Assembly (NCBI GenBank): GCA_028293745.1
Contig: JAQGOF010000236.1
Location: forward strand, 1 to 34,672
Origin: Gammaproteobacteria bacterium
Lineage (GTDB): Bacteria; Pseudomonadota; Gammaproteobacteria; Steroidobacterales; Steroidobacteraceae
DNA: 34,672 nucleotides
Reading direction: 5' to 3'
A program made the position numbers and the translations under genes. Below the pieces are notes generated by a model. It was given only the letters and a program-made list of their open reading frames with translations. It ran no database searches and was not told the origin of the DNA. Every line of letters starts with the position of its first letter. Position 1 is the first letter of the stretch. Below are positions 23,514-32,447 of the stretch, piece after piece.

Positions 23514-25304
23514 ATGGCTACACCGCTTGAATCCGCCAGCTCGGCCGCTTCCGCCGCCCGGAACAGGACGGGCGCCGCCGCTATCGTGCAGGCCATGCAC
23601 GCCAGCAATATCGAGATCGTGTTTGGTTACAGCGGCGGGGGGACGGGCAATCTCATTCATGAGCTCGCCACCACGGGCTTGCGCAATATGAATGCCCGCA
23701 CGGAGATTGCCGGGGCCTGGATGTCCTATGGATACAATCGCATCCGTGGCCGTGCGGCTTCCGCTTGTCTCTTCCATTGTGTCGGTATCCTCCACGCCAG
23801 CGCGGTGGCGCTCGCTGCGAAGGTGGACAGCACACCGTTGGTCCTGACCTATGTCAGCCTGGACAGCTCCTTGGATCTTCGCGAAGGACTGCAGGACTCC
23901 ACCGACGTCTTCCCGGCGTTGAAGCCACTCACCAAATATGCGCGCAAGCTCGTCGTCGCGGACGATGCGCCCCTTGCGGTTCGTCAGGCCGTTATCCAGG
24001 CGAGCACCGGCCGTCCGGGCCCGAGCATTCTGGATTTTGCGTTTCAGGTGTTGATTGGCTCCACCAGCTGCCCCGTCGAGCCGCTCACCTTGCCGGAGCC
24101 TCCGGGAGCGTCCCCCGAGGTCATCGATCGTATTCTGGAGGCGATCCGTTCGGCCAAACGTCCTGTCATTCTTGCCGGCGCCGGCGTCCAACACGCCACG
24201 GCGGCCGCAGAGCTGCAGGCATTCGCCGAAGCTGCACAGGTTCCCGTGGTCTGCACCTCCTGGGGTGGACGCGGGCTGCTGGCAGACAATCACCCCTTAT
24301 TCGGTGGCGTGGTCGGCTCCTTCGGCTGGGTCGCAGCCAACACCTTGGTGCAGGAGGCCGACCTGTGGATCGCCATTGGCACCACGTTCTCGCAGATGAC
24401 CACCGGGGCCTGGAATCTGGCCAAGCCCGCCAATGTCATCCACATCGATATTGATCCGAATCAGCTCGGCAAGATCTTCCAACCCTCCTTGGGCGTCGCG
24501 GCTGATGCCAAAACAGTCCTGAGGCAACTGCATGCCGGCGCCAAAGCACGTGGCGTGACGTTCGTCAGTGAGCAGACCGCCAAAACCCGGCGCGCCCAGG
24601 TGGCCGAGGGCCAACGCGAATGGAAACAGTACCTCGATACCTTGAGCAAGGACGGGGGCCGCCCGATCAACCAGTACCACCTGTTGAAGAAGATGTCCGA
24701 CACCCTGCCCAAGGGAACTATCGTCGTGGGCGACTCGGGCGGCCAGGCGTACATGCTCTATCGCGCCTTCCGCTATGACGAGTCAACACCGATGATCGTG
24801 GGCGGTCGCTACCAGTCACTCGGCGCCGGCCTGTCGATTGCCGCCGGAGCGAAGCTTGCGGCCCCGGACCGGACGGTGGTCTGTTATCACGGCGACGGCG
24901 GCTTCTACTACGACGCCATGGAGCTCTCGACCCTCGCTGAACAGAAGATCAAGGTCATTGTCATTATCGACAACAACCACTGTCTGTACGCGAACCGCCA
25001 GGGCATGAAGCTGTGGGGCATCCAGAACCCGTGGGTGGATCTGCCCGAGACCACGGATTTTGTCGCCGTCGCGAAAGGTCTCGGCGTGAACGGCGAGAAG
25101 GTCACGAACGCGGATGACATCGTTCCTGCTATCCAACGCGCGCTGGCCTCCGAAGGCAGCTATGTTATCGATGTCTGGACGGACCCGGAGACCCGCATCA
25201 AGCGCGCCTTCCGCGATGTCATTCCGATCCTGACCGACCGCAAGCCCGAGCAAGGTGTCGAACGGCACATGTCCCCGCCCCTGCAAGGCAGCTGGCCGGA
25301 TTGA
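23514..25304 (+). CDS. Thiamine diphosphate-dependent enzyme (acetolactate synthase/decarboxylase superfamily)
   Basis: The 596-residue three-domain ThDP enzyme has a PYR domain with the activating Glu E64 (RTEIAGAWMSYGYNRI). A central nucleotide-fold domain begins around RPVILAGAGVQHATAAAE. The PP domain carries HGDGG at about 459-463 and ends its metal motif with IIDNNHCLYANR. Members include acetolactate synthase, benzoylformate decarboxylase, oxalyl-CoA decarboxylase and 2-hydroxyacyl-CoA lyase. I cannot place it in one of these. ATG 23514 has GGAG 8-9 bases upstream; the frame is open to 23418 but without support. It heads an operon with an amidohydrolase and two MFS transporters. The most likely role is C-C lyase or 2-oxoacid decarboxylase on a side chain or ring fragment. 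Confidence 0.9.
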   Translation: MATPLESASSAASAARNRTGAAAIVQAMHASNIEIVFGYSGGGTGNLIHELATTGLRNMNARTEIAGAWMSYGYNRIRGRAASACLFHCVGILHASAVALAAKVDSTPLVLTYVSLDSSLDLREGLQDSTDVFPALKPLTKYARKLVVADDAPLAVRQAVIQASTGRPGPSILDFAFQVLIGSTSCPVEPLTLPEPPGASPEVIDRILEAIRSAKRPVILAGAGVQHATAAAELQAFAEAAQVPVVCTSWGGRGLLADNHPLFGGVVGSFGWVAANTLVQEADLWIAIGTTFSQMTTGAWNLAKPANVIHIDIDPNQLGKIFQPSLGVAADAKTVLRQLHAGAKARGVTFVSEQTAKTRRAQVAEGQREWKQYLDTLSKDGGRPINQYHLLKKMSDTLPKGTIVVGDSGGQAYMLYRAFRYDESTPMIVGGRYQSLGAGLSIAAGAKLAAPDRTVVCYHGDGGFYYDAMELSTLAEQKIKVIVIIDNNHCLYANRQGMKLWGIQNPWVDLPETTDFVAVAKGLGVNGEKVTNADDIVPAIQRALASEGSYVIDVWTDPETRIKRAFRDVIPILTDRKPEQGVERHMSPPLQGSWPD

Positions 25305-25398
25305 TCCGACCGATCTGTTGACTTCAGGTAGGGCTCGCTGCGCGCTCGACGGCGCCAGCGAGCCACCCCATCGCACTATTCATGAGCCGGAGTCGCCC

Positions 25399-26367
25399 AT
25401 GCGTGTTGTAGCCCTCGAGGAGCATTTTCTAGTTCCCTCTTTGGTGGAGGCGAAGTTCGACCCCTCCACCAATCCGGGGTTTACGGCGGAGCGGCGCAAC
25501 ACGCTGGGCGATCTGGGGGAAACACGCCTGAAGGACATGGACGCGCACGGCATCACCCAACAGGTCATCTCGGCAACGCTCCCGGGTGCGGACCTGCTGG
25601 ACGGCACCGAAGGGATCGAGTTCGCGCAGGCGACCAACGACCGGCTGGCCCAGGCCGTGCGCGAACATCCCACGCGCTTTGGCGGCTTCGCCCACCTGCC
25701 GATGCGCGAGCCGCAAGCGGCCGCGGAGGAGCTCGAGCGGGCCATCCGCGAGCTGGGTTTCAGCGGCGCCATGGTCAACGGGTTGACCGAGCATCGATTC
25801 CTGGACGATCCGCGTTTCGACCCGATTTTGAAGACCGCGGCCCGGCTCGAGGTGCCCATCTATATCCATCCCAACATCCCACCCAAGCCGGTGTATGACA
25901 TCTACTACGCCGGTCTACCGGGGCTTGCCGGCCCCCTCCTCGGGTCCGGGGTCTTCGGTTGGCATTCAGAAACCGCGATTCACGTGTTCCGGCTGGCCTT
26001 GTCCGGCACGTTCGAACGCCACCCCAAACTCACCATCATTGTCGGGCACATGGGGGAGATGTTGCCCTTCATCCTGGGACGGGCCGATGACGTGCTCATG
26101 GAGCGAGCCGGATTCACCACGCCGATCAGCAAGGTGATCACCGACCGCGTGTACATCACCACCGCCGGTGTCTTTACCGTCTCACCCTTTCTCAACGCCC
26201 TCACCACCTTCGGCGCTGATCGCATCATGTTCAGCGTCGACTATCCCTATCACCGCAACGCCCAGGGGCGGTTCCTCCTGGATGCACTGCCCCTGTCACA
26301 CGCCGATCGGGAGAAGATCGCGCATGGCAACGCGGATCGGGTACTTAAGTTGAGACCGGCCCCGTGA
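25399..26367 (+). CDS. Amidohydrolase 2 family, gamma-resorcylate decarboxylase-like
   Basis: The 322-residue metal-dependent TIM barrel begins MRVVALEEHF. Metal and active-site residues follow the gamma-resorcylate (2,6-dihydroxybenzoate) decarboxylase pattern: E7, H9, H157 (YIHPN), H217 (VGHMGEMLPF) and D281 (FSVDYPY). Known enzymes have ligands at nearly these positions and a length of about 327. Such enzymes reversibly decarboxylate hydroxybenzoates without oxidation; some relatives hydrolyse C-C bonds. ATG 25399 with GGAG 8 bases upstream is used; the frame open to 25255 overlaps the ThDP gene and is rejected. The stop overlaps the start of the MFS gene (GTGA). Substrate inference is moderate. 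Confidence 0.85.
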   Translation: MRVVALEEHFLVPSLVEAKFDPSTNPGFTAERRNTLGDLGETRLKDMDAHGITQQVISATLPGADLLDGTEGIEFAQATNDRLAQAVREHPTRFGGFAHLPMREPQAAAEELERAIRELGFSGAMVNGLTEHRFLDDPRFDPILKTAARLEVPIYIHPNIPPKPVYDIYYAGLPGLAGPLLGSGVFGWHSETAIHVFRLALSGTFERHPKLTIIVGHMGEMLPFILGRADDVLMERAGFTTPISKVITDRVYITTAGVFTVSPFLNALTTFGADRIMFSVDYPYHRNAQGRFLLDALPLSHADREKIAHGNADRVLKLRPAP

Positions 26368-27617
26368 CGCGCCTGCGACCCGGAGCGCTGCGAACGCTGT
26401 TCGCCTGCGTCGTCGGACTCACCCTCAGCGTTGTGCCAATCTTCGCCTCGGGAACGGCCGTACTCCTGGTGCCCATCGCGAAGGACACCTCGTGGACGCG
26501 CGGACAGGTCTCGGCGTTGATCGCAGCGGGGCTGTTGGGTATTGCAGTCGGAGCCCCCATCGTCGGCCGGCTCATCCAGCGCTACGGTGCGCGCCGGGTC
26601 ATCCTCGTCTCCAGCGTGGCTTTTCCAGCCACGCTGTTGTGTTTGTCATACGCGCCGATGTTCGGCTTCGCCGTGGTGTGCGGCTTTGCCGCAGGCCTCG
26701 TGGGATGCGGGGTGTCACAATATTCCTACCTCGCCATCCTCCCCGAATACTTCGACCGCCGCCTGGGTTTGAGCCTGGGTATCGCGATGATCGGCATCGG
26801 CTTGGGGACCGCCCTCGTGCCGCTTGTCGTGCAGTCCCTCGCTCACACTTATGGTTGGCGCGGGATCTATCGCACTCTGGCCGTGTTCATTGTGTTGGTG
26901 GGCGTGCCGAACGCGCTCTTGCTCCCGCACATCAGGGTCACTCGTCGAAGCGCGCCTGAGAAGCTCGACGCGGCGAATGTGTCCAACGGCATGACCGCCG
27001 CTGAAGCCTTGCGGAGCCGGATCTTTTACCAATTGGCTCTGTGCATCTTCCTGTCGATCACGGTTATCACCGGGCTGGGCATTCATCTCACGGCCTTCCT
27101 CACCGACCGCGGATACAGTCCCGGGCAGGCTGCCGGCCTGTTCTCCTTCTACGGACTGACCCTTGCAGGGGCTCGCTTTGCAGGAGGGTTCCTCCTCGAC
27201 TATCTGGACGCACGCTGGATAGGGGCAACCTTCCTGTTTGGAGCAGCGCTCGGGGTCTCCTTTATGGCAACTGGCGCCACAGGATACCTGCTGTTCGCGG
27301 GCATTGGCCTGCTGTCCGCGGCCACCGGATTCGACGGGGACCTGCTGCCCTACGCCACGCGCAGTTATTTCGGCCTACGCTCCTACAGTACGATCTACGG
27401 GATGTTGGGCGCAGCGTACAGTTTGGGGCCTCCGGTCGGGTCACTCCTCCTGGGCCAGGGGTTTGATCGCCTCGGGGGTTACACCCCACTACTTTGGGGA
27501 ATTGTTGGCATTGTGACCCTGTCAGCCTTGCTGTTGCTCGGATTGGGTCGGCCAAAGGGCTTCGCAGCCCAACCTCGCGTGTTGACCCGCGCGCCTGGCC
27601 GGGCCTGGAATGCCTGA
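26364..27617 (+). CDS. MFS transporter (monocarboxylate/OFA-like)
   Basis: The 417-residue membrane protein has about 12 hydrophobic segments and the MFS motif between helices 2 and 3 (GRLIQRYGARRVI). The overall look is that of the monocarboxylate porter/oxalate-formate antiporter group, which moves organic acids with protons or by exchange. It starts with GTG 26364, which overlaps the amidohydrolase stop by 4 bp, so it is translationally coupled. It may carry the aromatic acid or a product handled by that enzyme across the inner membrane. The substrate is not predictable from the sequence. Confidence 0.9.
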   Translation: MTRLRPGALRTLFACVVGLTLSVVPIFASGTAVLLVPIAKDTSWTRGQVSALIAAGLLGIAVGAPIVGRLIQRYGARRVILVSSVAFPATLLCLSYAPMFGFAVVCGFAAGLVGCGVSQYSYLAILPEYFDRRLGLSLGIAMIGIGLGTALVPLVVQSLAHTYGWRGIYRTLAVFIVLVGVPNALLLPHIRVTRRSAPEKLDAANVSNGMTAAEALRSRIFYQLALCIFLSITVITGLGIHLTAFLTDRGYSPGQAAGLFSFYGLTLAGARFAGGFLLDYLDARWIGATFLFGAALGVSFMATGATGYLLFAGIGLLSAATGFDGDLLPYATRSYFGLRSYSTIYGMLGAAYSLGPPVGSLLLGQGFDRLGGYTPLLWGIVGIVTLSALLLLGLGRPKGFAAQPRVLTRAPGRAWNA

Positions 27618-27661
27618 ATCGCACCGTGGGTCCTATTCCGAACAACGTGCGCGACGGTCTG

Positions 27662-28906
27662 ATGACGCCCTCGCCCCTCGCTGGAGGTCAGCCCAGCGCG
27701 GCTTATCAGCGATGGGTGGTGGTGCTGCTCAGTCTGAACATCGGCATCGTCTTCTTCGATCGCTACGCGCTGAACTTTCTGATGCCGTTCGTACAGCCCG
27801 ATCTGCATCTGAACAATACGCAGGTCGGCGCCTTCACCTCCGCGCTTTCGCTGAGTTGGGCGCTGTCGTGCCTCCTCATCGGGCGAGTATCGGACGCCTG
27901 GGGACGGCGCAAGCCGTTGCTCGTGTCCTGCACCGTCGTCTTCGCGTGTATGTCATTCCTCTCGGGTGTGGCGGGAAGTTTTGTCGCACTGTTGCTTACC
28001 CGGCTGCTGATGGGTATTGCAGAAGGAGGTGTCACCCCGATCAGCCACGCGGTGATCGTGTCCACCGTGGAGCCGAATCGGCGTGGCGTCGCCATGGGTG
28101 TGATTCAAAACTTCGGCTCCAACCTGCTGGGCGGCTTTCTGAGTCCTCTCTTGTTGGTTGCGCTAGCCAACCACTACGGGTGGCGCAGCGCCTTCTACGT
28201 AGCCGGGGTGCCGGGATTGGTGAGTGCTGCAGCACTGATGTGGTGGCTCAAGGAAACACCCGTCACGCGGACCCCGACAGCGCGCCACGTCATCCGCGGG
28301 CTGCTCGAAAGCCGCAACGTGTGGATCTGCGCCGTGATGTCGGCGTTGCTCGTGGCGTTTGTCATGATATTCGTGACGTTCGCGCCGGTCCTGTTGACCC
28401 ACGACGGTGTGGATCGAACCACCATGAGCTGGTTCATGGCGACCTTCGGAATCGCCTCCGTGGCGTACTCCATCCTGATTCCCGGCAGCTCCGACCTCTG
28501 GGGTCGCAGACCGGTCGTCGTGACAGGGGCCCTCCTCGGTGCGTTGCTGCCGCTGGCCACGGGATATCTGCCAGGACCCCTCTGGACTTCGTTTGTGATG
28601 TTCGCCGCGGGATCGGCGATCACGGGAATTTTTCCCATCGTGATGGGAACCATCCCGGCCGAAAGCGTACGCCCCGAGTTAGTCGGCACCGTCCTCGGCA
28701 TCGGCATGGGCATCGGAGAAGCCATCGGCGGGACCCTGGGGCCCATTTGCGCCGGGTTCGCCGCCGACGCATTCGGGATGCACGCGACCCTGTGGATCAT
28801 GGCGGCCCTCGCCGTGGCCACCGCCTCTTTGGGATTGTGTGTCCAGGAAACCGCCCCTGTCAGGCGGGGACCGGCTGCCATGGAGCAACCCGAGATGTTG
28901 CTTTGA
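27662..28906 (+). CDS. MFS transporter (anion:cation or aromatic acid symporter-like)
   Basis: The 414-residue 12-helix transporter has MFS motif A in SLLIGRVSDAWGRRKPLL-like form (LIGRVSDAWGRRKP) and GIAEGGVTP in helix 4, as in the ACS and aromatic acid:H+ symporter groups. FFDRYALNFLMP in helix 1 is typical of these acid carriers. ATG 27662 is used; the open frame reaches 27494 inside the previous gene. It lies 44 bp after the other MFS gene, on the same strand, as the last gene of the operon. Having two different MFS carriers suggests two acids, or import and export of one. It ends before a hairpin at 28905-28953. Confidence 0.9.
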   Translation: MTPSPLAGGQPSAAYQRWVVVLLSLNIGIVFFDRYALNFLMPFVQPDLHLNNTQVGAFTSALSLSWALSCLLIGRVSDAWGRRKPLLVSCTVVFACMSFLSGVAGSFVALLLTRLLMGIAEGGVTPISHAVIVSTVEPNRRGVAMGVIQNFGSNLLGGFLSPLLLVALANHYGWRSAFYVAGVPGLVSAAALMWWLKETPVTRTPTARHVIRGLLESRNVWICAVMSALLVAFVMIFVTFAPVLLTHDGVDRTTMSWFMATFGIASVAYSILIPGSSDLWGRRPVVVTGALLGALLPLATGYLPGPLWTSFVMFAAGSAITGIFPIVMGTIPAESVRPELVGTVLGIGMGIGEAIGGTLGPICAGFAADAFGMHATLWIMAALAVATASLGLCVQETAPVRRGPAAMEQPEMLL

Positions 28907-28953
28907 GGTCTCCGGCGTGCACGAATGGGTCCGTACGTGCACGGAGGATCCTC
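28905..28953. terminator. Candidate hairpin between convergent operon ends
   Basis: An imperfect inverted repeat, GAGG.CTCC..GTGCAC on the left and GTGCAC.GGAGGATCCTC on the right, begins at the stop of the second MFS gene. It faces the convergent SnoaL-like gene. No clear U-tract follows on either strand, so it could act in both directions weakly or only protect mRNA ends. Confidence 0.35.
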
Positions 28954-28970
28954 TGTGCCGTCGGGCGGGA

Positions 28971-29372
28971 TCAGCTCAGCGCGAGGGCGCTCTTCACCGC
29001 GTGAGGATCGAAGTACTCTTTGATGTGGACGATTTTGCCGCCATCACATCGGATGTAGGCCAGGTACTTTTGCCGGTACTCATTGCCGTTGGAGCGTACA
29101 CGGCCTGAGCCTTCAAATTCGGCGAACGCCTCCGAGTCGTCACGCAGCCGGTAAACGGTGATTAAGGACAGATCCAGGTGCTCGAACAGCCCCAGAAACC
29201 CACGCACGGCGTCCCCTGCCGCCTGCCTGCCGTTGACGGTCGCCGCGCCGACCGACTGCCCGAACGGAAATTCAAACACCACGTCCTCTGCGAGCAATCC
29301 TAGCCAGTTCTCGACATCGCTCGTCATGTATCGAACGTGATCTTTGACGATCTCTTCGGTGCTTCGCGACAT
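28971..29372 (-). CDS. SnoaL/ketosteroid isomerase-like NTF2-fold protein
   Basis: The 133-residue NTF2-fold protein has the usual helix-then-sheet layout and ends in GGKIVHIKEYFDPHAV, the common SnoaL C-terminal strand. ATG 29372 has GGAG 8 bases upstream. SnoaL-like proteins act as isomerases, cyclases, dehydratases or binding proteins on ring compounds. No diagnostic catalytic pair is clear, so no reaction is assigned. It lies downstream of the LysR 2 gene on the same strand, 105 bp apart, and may have its own promoter there. Its family is represented four times in this window. Confidence 0.85.
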   Translation of the reverse strand: MSRSTEEIVKDHVRYMTSDVENWLGLLAEDVVFEFPFGQSVGAATVNGRQAAGDAVRGFLGLFEHLDLSLITVYRLRDDSEAFAEFEGSGRVRSNGNEYRQKYLAYIRCDGGKIVHIKEYFDPHAVKSALALS

Positions 29373-29446
29373 GTTGTTAGCTCCGGCAGATGAGGTTCGC
29401 TCGCAAGAGCGCTCACGCCATTCTCAGGCGGGAGATTCCACCGCGC

Positions 29447-29461
29447 CAGTAATCTATACTG
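29447..29461. promoter_or_regulatory. Perfect 5-5-5 dyad upstream of SnoaL-like gene
   Basis: CAGTA-atcta-TACTG is a perfect inverted repeat located 75 bp before the SnoaL-like start and just past the LysR 2 stop. On the minus strand it overlaps a TATAGAT that could serve as a -10 element. An operator for LysR 2 or a promoter element is inferred. Confidence 0.3.
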
Positions 29462-29477
29462 ATGCGCTGATCACGAC

Positions 29478-30410
29478 CTATTCCTTCAGGTCGGAAGCCA
29501 GCCGGTGAGAACAGTCGCGGAAACGATCGACCGCCTTGTTAGAGTGCCCCCGTCGCCAGGCGAACACCAGCTCGTAAGGTGGCGCGGAGCAGACAACGGG
29601 TCGGAAAACAACGTCCGGCCCCTCACGCGCCACCCAACGAGGGATCAACGTGATCCCGAAACCCGCATGCACCAGAGCCAACAGCGTGTGCATGTGGTTA
29701 GCCTCCTGCACGACACGCGGCACGAATCCCGCATCGGTACACGCGTCGAGAATCAACTCCAGAAAGCGTGAGCGGGCCGAGGGCGGAAAGAGGAGAAACG
29801 GCTCGTTCGCGAGCTGCTCCAATCTCAGTGACGGGTGCTTTGCCAGCGCATGGCCGCTCGGCAGGGCGGCAACGAGTAAGGATGACACGAACGTCTCGCT
29901 TTGCAGTCCCGGCTCGGAAACAGGTCCCGGCAGTAACCCCAGGTCGAGCTTGTGAGACTCCAACGCATCCGTTTGCTCGGTGCGGTCGAGCGTCTGGAAG
30001 GTGACGTGAACTTCGGGATACAGCCGCCGGTACTCCCGTACCAGAGGCGGTAACAGCCCGCAGATGGCGTTGTCGATGAAGCCGAAGTTGATCCGGCCTT
30101 TTTCCCCCGCCCCAACCAGATTGACCACTCGCAGCACCTGTTCGGTCTGCGCGAGCAGGCGGCGGCATTGCTGCAACATCTGCCGGCCCGCTTCGGTCAG
30201 CCGCACATCGCTGCCCGAGCGCTCGAACAACTCGGTGCCGATCTCCTCCTCGAGTCGTTTGACTTGCTGGCTGATGGCGGCCTGCACGACGTTCATTCGC
30301 GCAGCGGCCCGTCCAAAGTGAAGCTGCTCGGCCACCGCGACGAAATAACGGAATTGACGTAATTCCACGTGGCAGTTCGACGCCATGATCGAAAATGGTT
30401 TATTGATCAT
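29478..30410 (-). CDS. LysR family transcriptional regulator 2
   Basis: The 310-residue protein has an N-terminal LysR helix-turn-helix (FGRAAARMNVVQAAISQQ). Its effector domain begins INFGFIDNAICGLLPP and contains QEANHMHTLLALVHAGFG, as in the aromatics-responsive subgroup. ATG 30410 overlaps the stop of the KstD-like gene (ATGA), with an AGGCAGGT ribosome site inside that gene, so the regulator is translated with the enzyme. An internal start (MASNCHVELRQFRYF) is possible. It is closely related to LysR 3, which reads outward on the other side of the KstD-like gene. It is likely to control the KstD-like gene and neighbours in response to a substrate ring compound. Confidence 0.92.
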   Translation of the reverse strand: MINKPFSIMASNCHVELRQFRYFVAVAEQLHFGRAAARMNVVQAAISQQVKRLEEEIGTELFERSGSDVRLTEAGRQMLQQCRRLLAQTEQVLRVVNLVGAGEKGRINFGFIDNAICGLLPPLVREYRRLYPEVHVTFQTLDRTEQTDALESHKLDLGLLPGPVSEPGLQSETFVSSLLVAALPSGHALAKHPSLRLEQLANEPFLLFPPSARSRFLELILDACTDAGFVPRVVQEANHMHTLLALVHAGFGITLIPRWVAREGPDVVFRPVVCSAPPYELVFAWRRGHSNKAVDRFRDCSHRLASDLKE

Positions 30411-32122
30411 AGCACCTGCCTCTCGAGCGGCATGAAGCTCTCCGCTCGAGGTTCCCTCGCCCTCGATCTCGCGTTGGAAGCTGCGTGTTGCATTGCGATA
30501 TAAGCGAACGTCATCGCCGGACCCAGCGTTACGCCCGGACCCGGGTAGGCCAAACCTACAACGGCAGCGGTGCAGTTGCCGGCCGCATACAGCCCCTGGA
30601 CGGGGACGCTGTCCTGCAAGAGGACGCGGGCGTTTGAATCGGTGACCAACCCGCCCCGGGTGCCCAGGTCCCCGATGTGAATCCGGGTCGCGAGGAAGGG
30701 GCCGCGCGCCACCCTCGCCAGGTTCGGGTTTGGCCTGACGGTCGGGTCCCCCCAGTGACGGTCATAGGGTTTGTCGCCGCGCCCGAAATCCTCGTCCTTC
30801 CCGCGATCTGCGAACGCATTGAAGCGTTCCACGGTCGCGGTCAGCGCTGCCGGTTCGATGTTGCACAGGTGGGCCAGGGCGGGCAGCGTCGGCGCCTCAA
30901 GGAAGAACCCGCTGTCAAACATCGCCTGCGGCGTTTTCCCGGGACGCATGCCCCCGAAGGCATAGCGTCGCCGGTGGCGCGCATCCAGGATGAGCCACGC
31001 CGTTTGGATCCCCCGCTCGAGCATGGCCTTCGCAAAACTATCGTAGTCGCCGGATTCATTGGCAAACCGTTCCCCGCGAGAGTCCACCACGAGTGAATAC
31101 GGCAGCGCGCGCTCCCACTGAAAAAATCCCGGTACATCACCCGGATAGAGAAAGCTTGTCGCCCACCAGGCCTGGTCCATCAGCGCGGTCATCGCCTTGA
31201 GCCCGGTGGCCATTTCAATCAGGTCTCCGGTGTCATCCGGGCTCGCCGAAGACAGCCGGCCATCGACCCCCTGAGAGCGCTGGCGGAGCTCTCTGGCGTG
31301 CGCAAAGCCGCCCCCCGCCAACAGCACGCCGGCCCGGGTCTGAACGCGCCGCAGTGTGCCGAACTGCTCGATGACAACGCCGCGCACCGCTCCGTCCACC
31401 ACGACGAGCTCCCGCAAAGGCGACGACAGATGGACCTTCACCGAGCGGCGCTGAACGAGGTTCATCAGCTGCGCAATGAGACTCGCCCCGCAGCCCACCG
31501 GATCCCGACAGAGTGCCCGCGCCATCCACTGCCGGGCGATGATGCGGGCCATGGTGGCGGCGCTGGAGAATCCACTGAACGCGCGCCCCACGTCCGGAAT
31601 CTCATTCAGCGTCATCGCGAACGGCAACGGATTTCGGCGCATGCTCCGGCGCCAGACGCCCAGTCGTTTCAAATCAAACAATTCAGGATCCAGGTCCCGG
31701 CTCCTGTGCGCGTGCGCAGAGGCAAGATAGTCAGGCTGGCGATCGACCCGCCATCGCATGCCCTCCTCGATCAGGGCATCGACCATCCGGGGGGCATTGG
31801 TCAGGTACGCCATGCGGCGATCGGGGGCGGTCGCAGGCCCGAGGTCCGTGACCACATCACTCAGGTACGCTGCGGCGGACTCGATGGAGTCGGCAACGCC
31901 GGCCTCCTGTTGCAACCGGTTCGCCGGCGCCCAGACCGCCCCGCCGGACAGAGCTGTCGTGCCGCCCCAGACAGCCGCCTTCTCAAACACCGTAGTCGCA
32001 AGCCCGTTTCGAGCAGCGATCACCGCGCCCGTCAGACCCGCTCCCCCGGATCCAATCACGGCGACATCGACACTCTCGTCCCAATCAGGGAGCGCTGTGT
32101 GCTGGCTCAACGATGAGCGCAT
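30407..32122 (-). CDS. 3-ketosteroid-delta1-dehydrogenase-like FAD flavoprotein
   Basis: The 571-residue flavoprotein is in the KstD/fumarate reductase flavoprotein superfamily. The FAD motif is VIGSGGAGLTG (22-32), followed by EKAAVWGGTTALSGGAVW, which is typical of KstD. RFANESGDYDSF lies in the middle. GLYAAGNCTAAVVGLAYPGPGVTLGPA is near the C-terminus, with Y526-x-G-x-G matching the active-site Tyr...Gly of KstD. Known members desaturate ring A of 3-ketosteroids or 5-alpha steroids, but related enzymes act on other cyclic ketones. ATG 32122 has no clear ribosome site. It is coupled to LysR 2 downstream and divergent from LysR 3 across a 325 bp spacer. Confidence 0.9.
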   Translation of the reverse strand: MRSSLSQHTALPDWDESVDVAVIGSGGAGLTGAVIAARNGLATTVFEKAAVWGGTTALSGGAVWAPANRLQQEAGVADSIESAAAYLSDVVTDLGPATAPDRRMAYLTNAPRMVDALIEEGMRWRVDRQPDYLASAHAHRSRDLDPELFDLKRLGVWRRSMRRNPLPFAMTLNEIPDVGRAFSGFSSAATMARIIARQWMARALCRDPVGCGASLIAQLMNLVQRRSVKVHLSSPLRELVVVDGAVRGVVIEQFGTLRRVQTRAGVLLAGGGFAHARELRQRSQGVDGRLSSASPDDTGDLIEMATGLKAMTALMDQAWWATSFLYPGDVPGFFQWERALPYSLVVDSRGERFANESGDYDSFAKAMLERGIQTAWLILDARHRRRYAFGGMRPGKTPQAMFDSGFFLEAPTLPALAHLCNIEPAALTATVERFNAFADRGKDEDFGRGDKPYDRHWGDPTVRPNPNLARVARGPFLATRIHIGDLGTRGGLVTDSNARVLLQDSVPVQGLYAAGNCTAAVVGLAYPGPGVTLGPAMTFAYIAMQHAASNARSRAREPRAESFMPLERQVL

Positions 32123-32447
32123 CGGGGTTGTGTTTAAGCAGGGTTTCGGCCCGTGGCGGTTACCGCGACCATGGCCACTCGGCGCGCCGGTGTCTATCTA
32201 CTTATTGTGATAAACCAATCAGCAGCAATGATGGCGGCGCCCCTTGCCCGTCCCGATCCCGCGCAAGACCTCTGGAGGCCGCGGGGCCGTATGGAGCATA
32301 CTGCGGCGACGCGACACCATGGGCCGTACACACGTCAGTGTGCCGAGGGAGGGGGTGATCATCGGGTGCCGGACGGAGCGGCCATTTCTGCGCGTTCGTC
32401 CGCCCAGAACTCAGGGACGGCGCGGGTGTCTCATGAGGGGGGGGGCT
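32123..32447. promoter_or_regulatory. Divergent intergenic region between KstD-like gene and LysR 3
   Basis: This 325 bp stretch has no supported gene. An AT-rich part at 32190-32222 contains a dyad TTAT-tgtg-ATAA at 32202-32213, a candidate LysR operator for the divergent pair. Just before LysR 3 is a run of nine G (32437-32445) that forms its ribosome-binding region. Confidence 0.4.

Noticed and set aside
27610..29004. A 464-codon plus-strand open frame in a second phase
   Set aside because: It overlaps the MFS gene in another frame and is Arg-rich without membrane segments, whereas the MFS frame has twelve.
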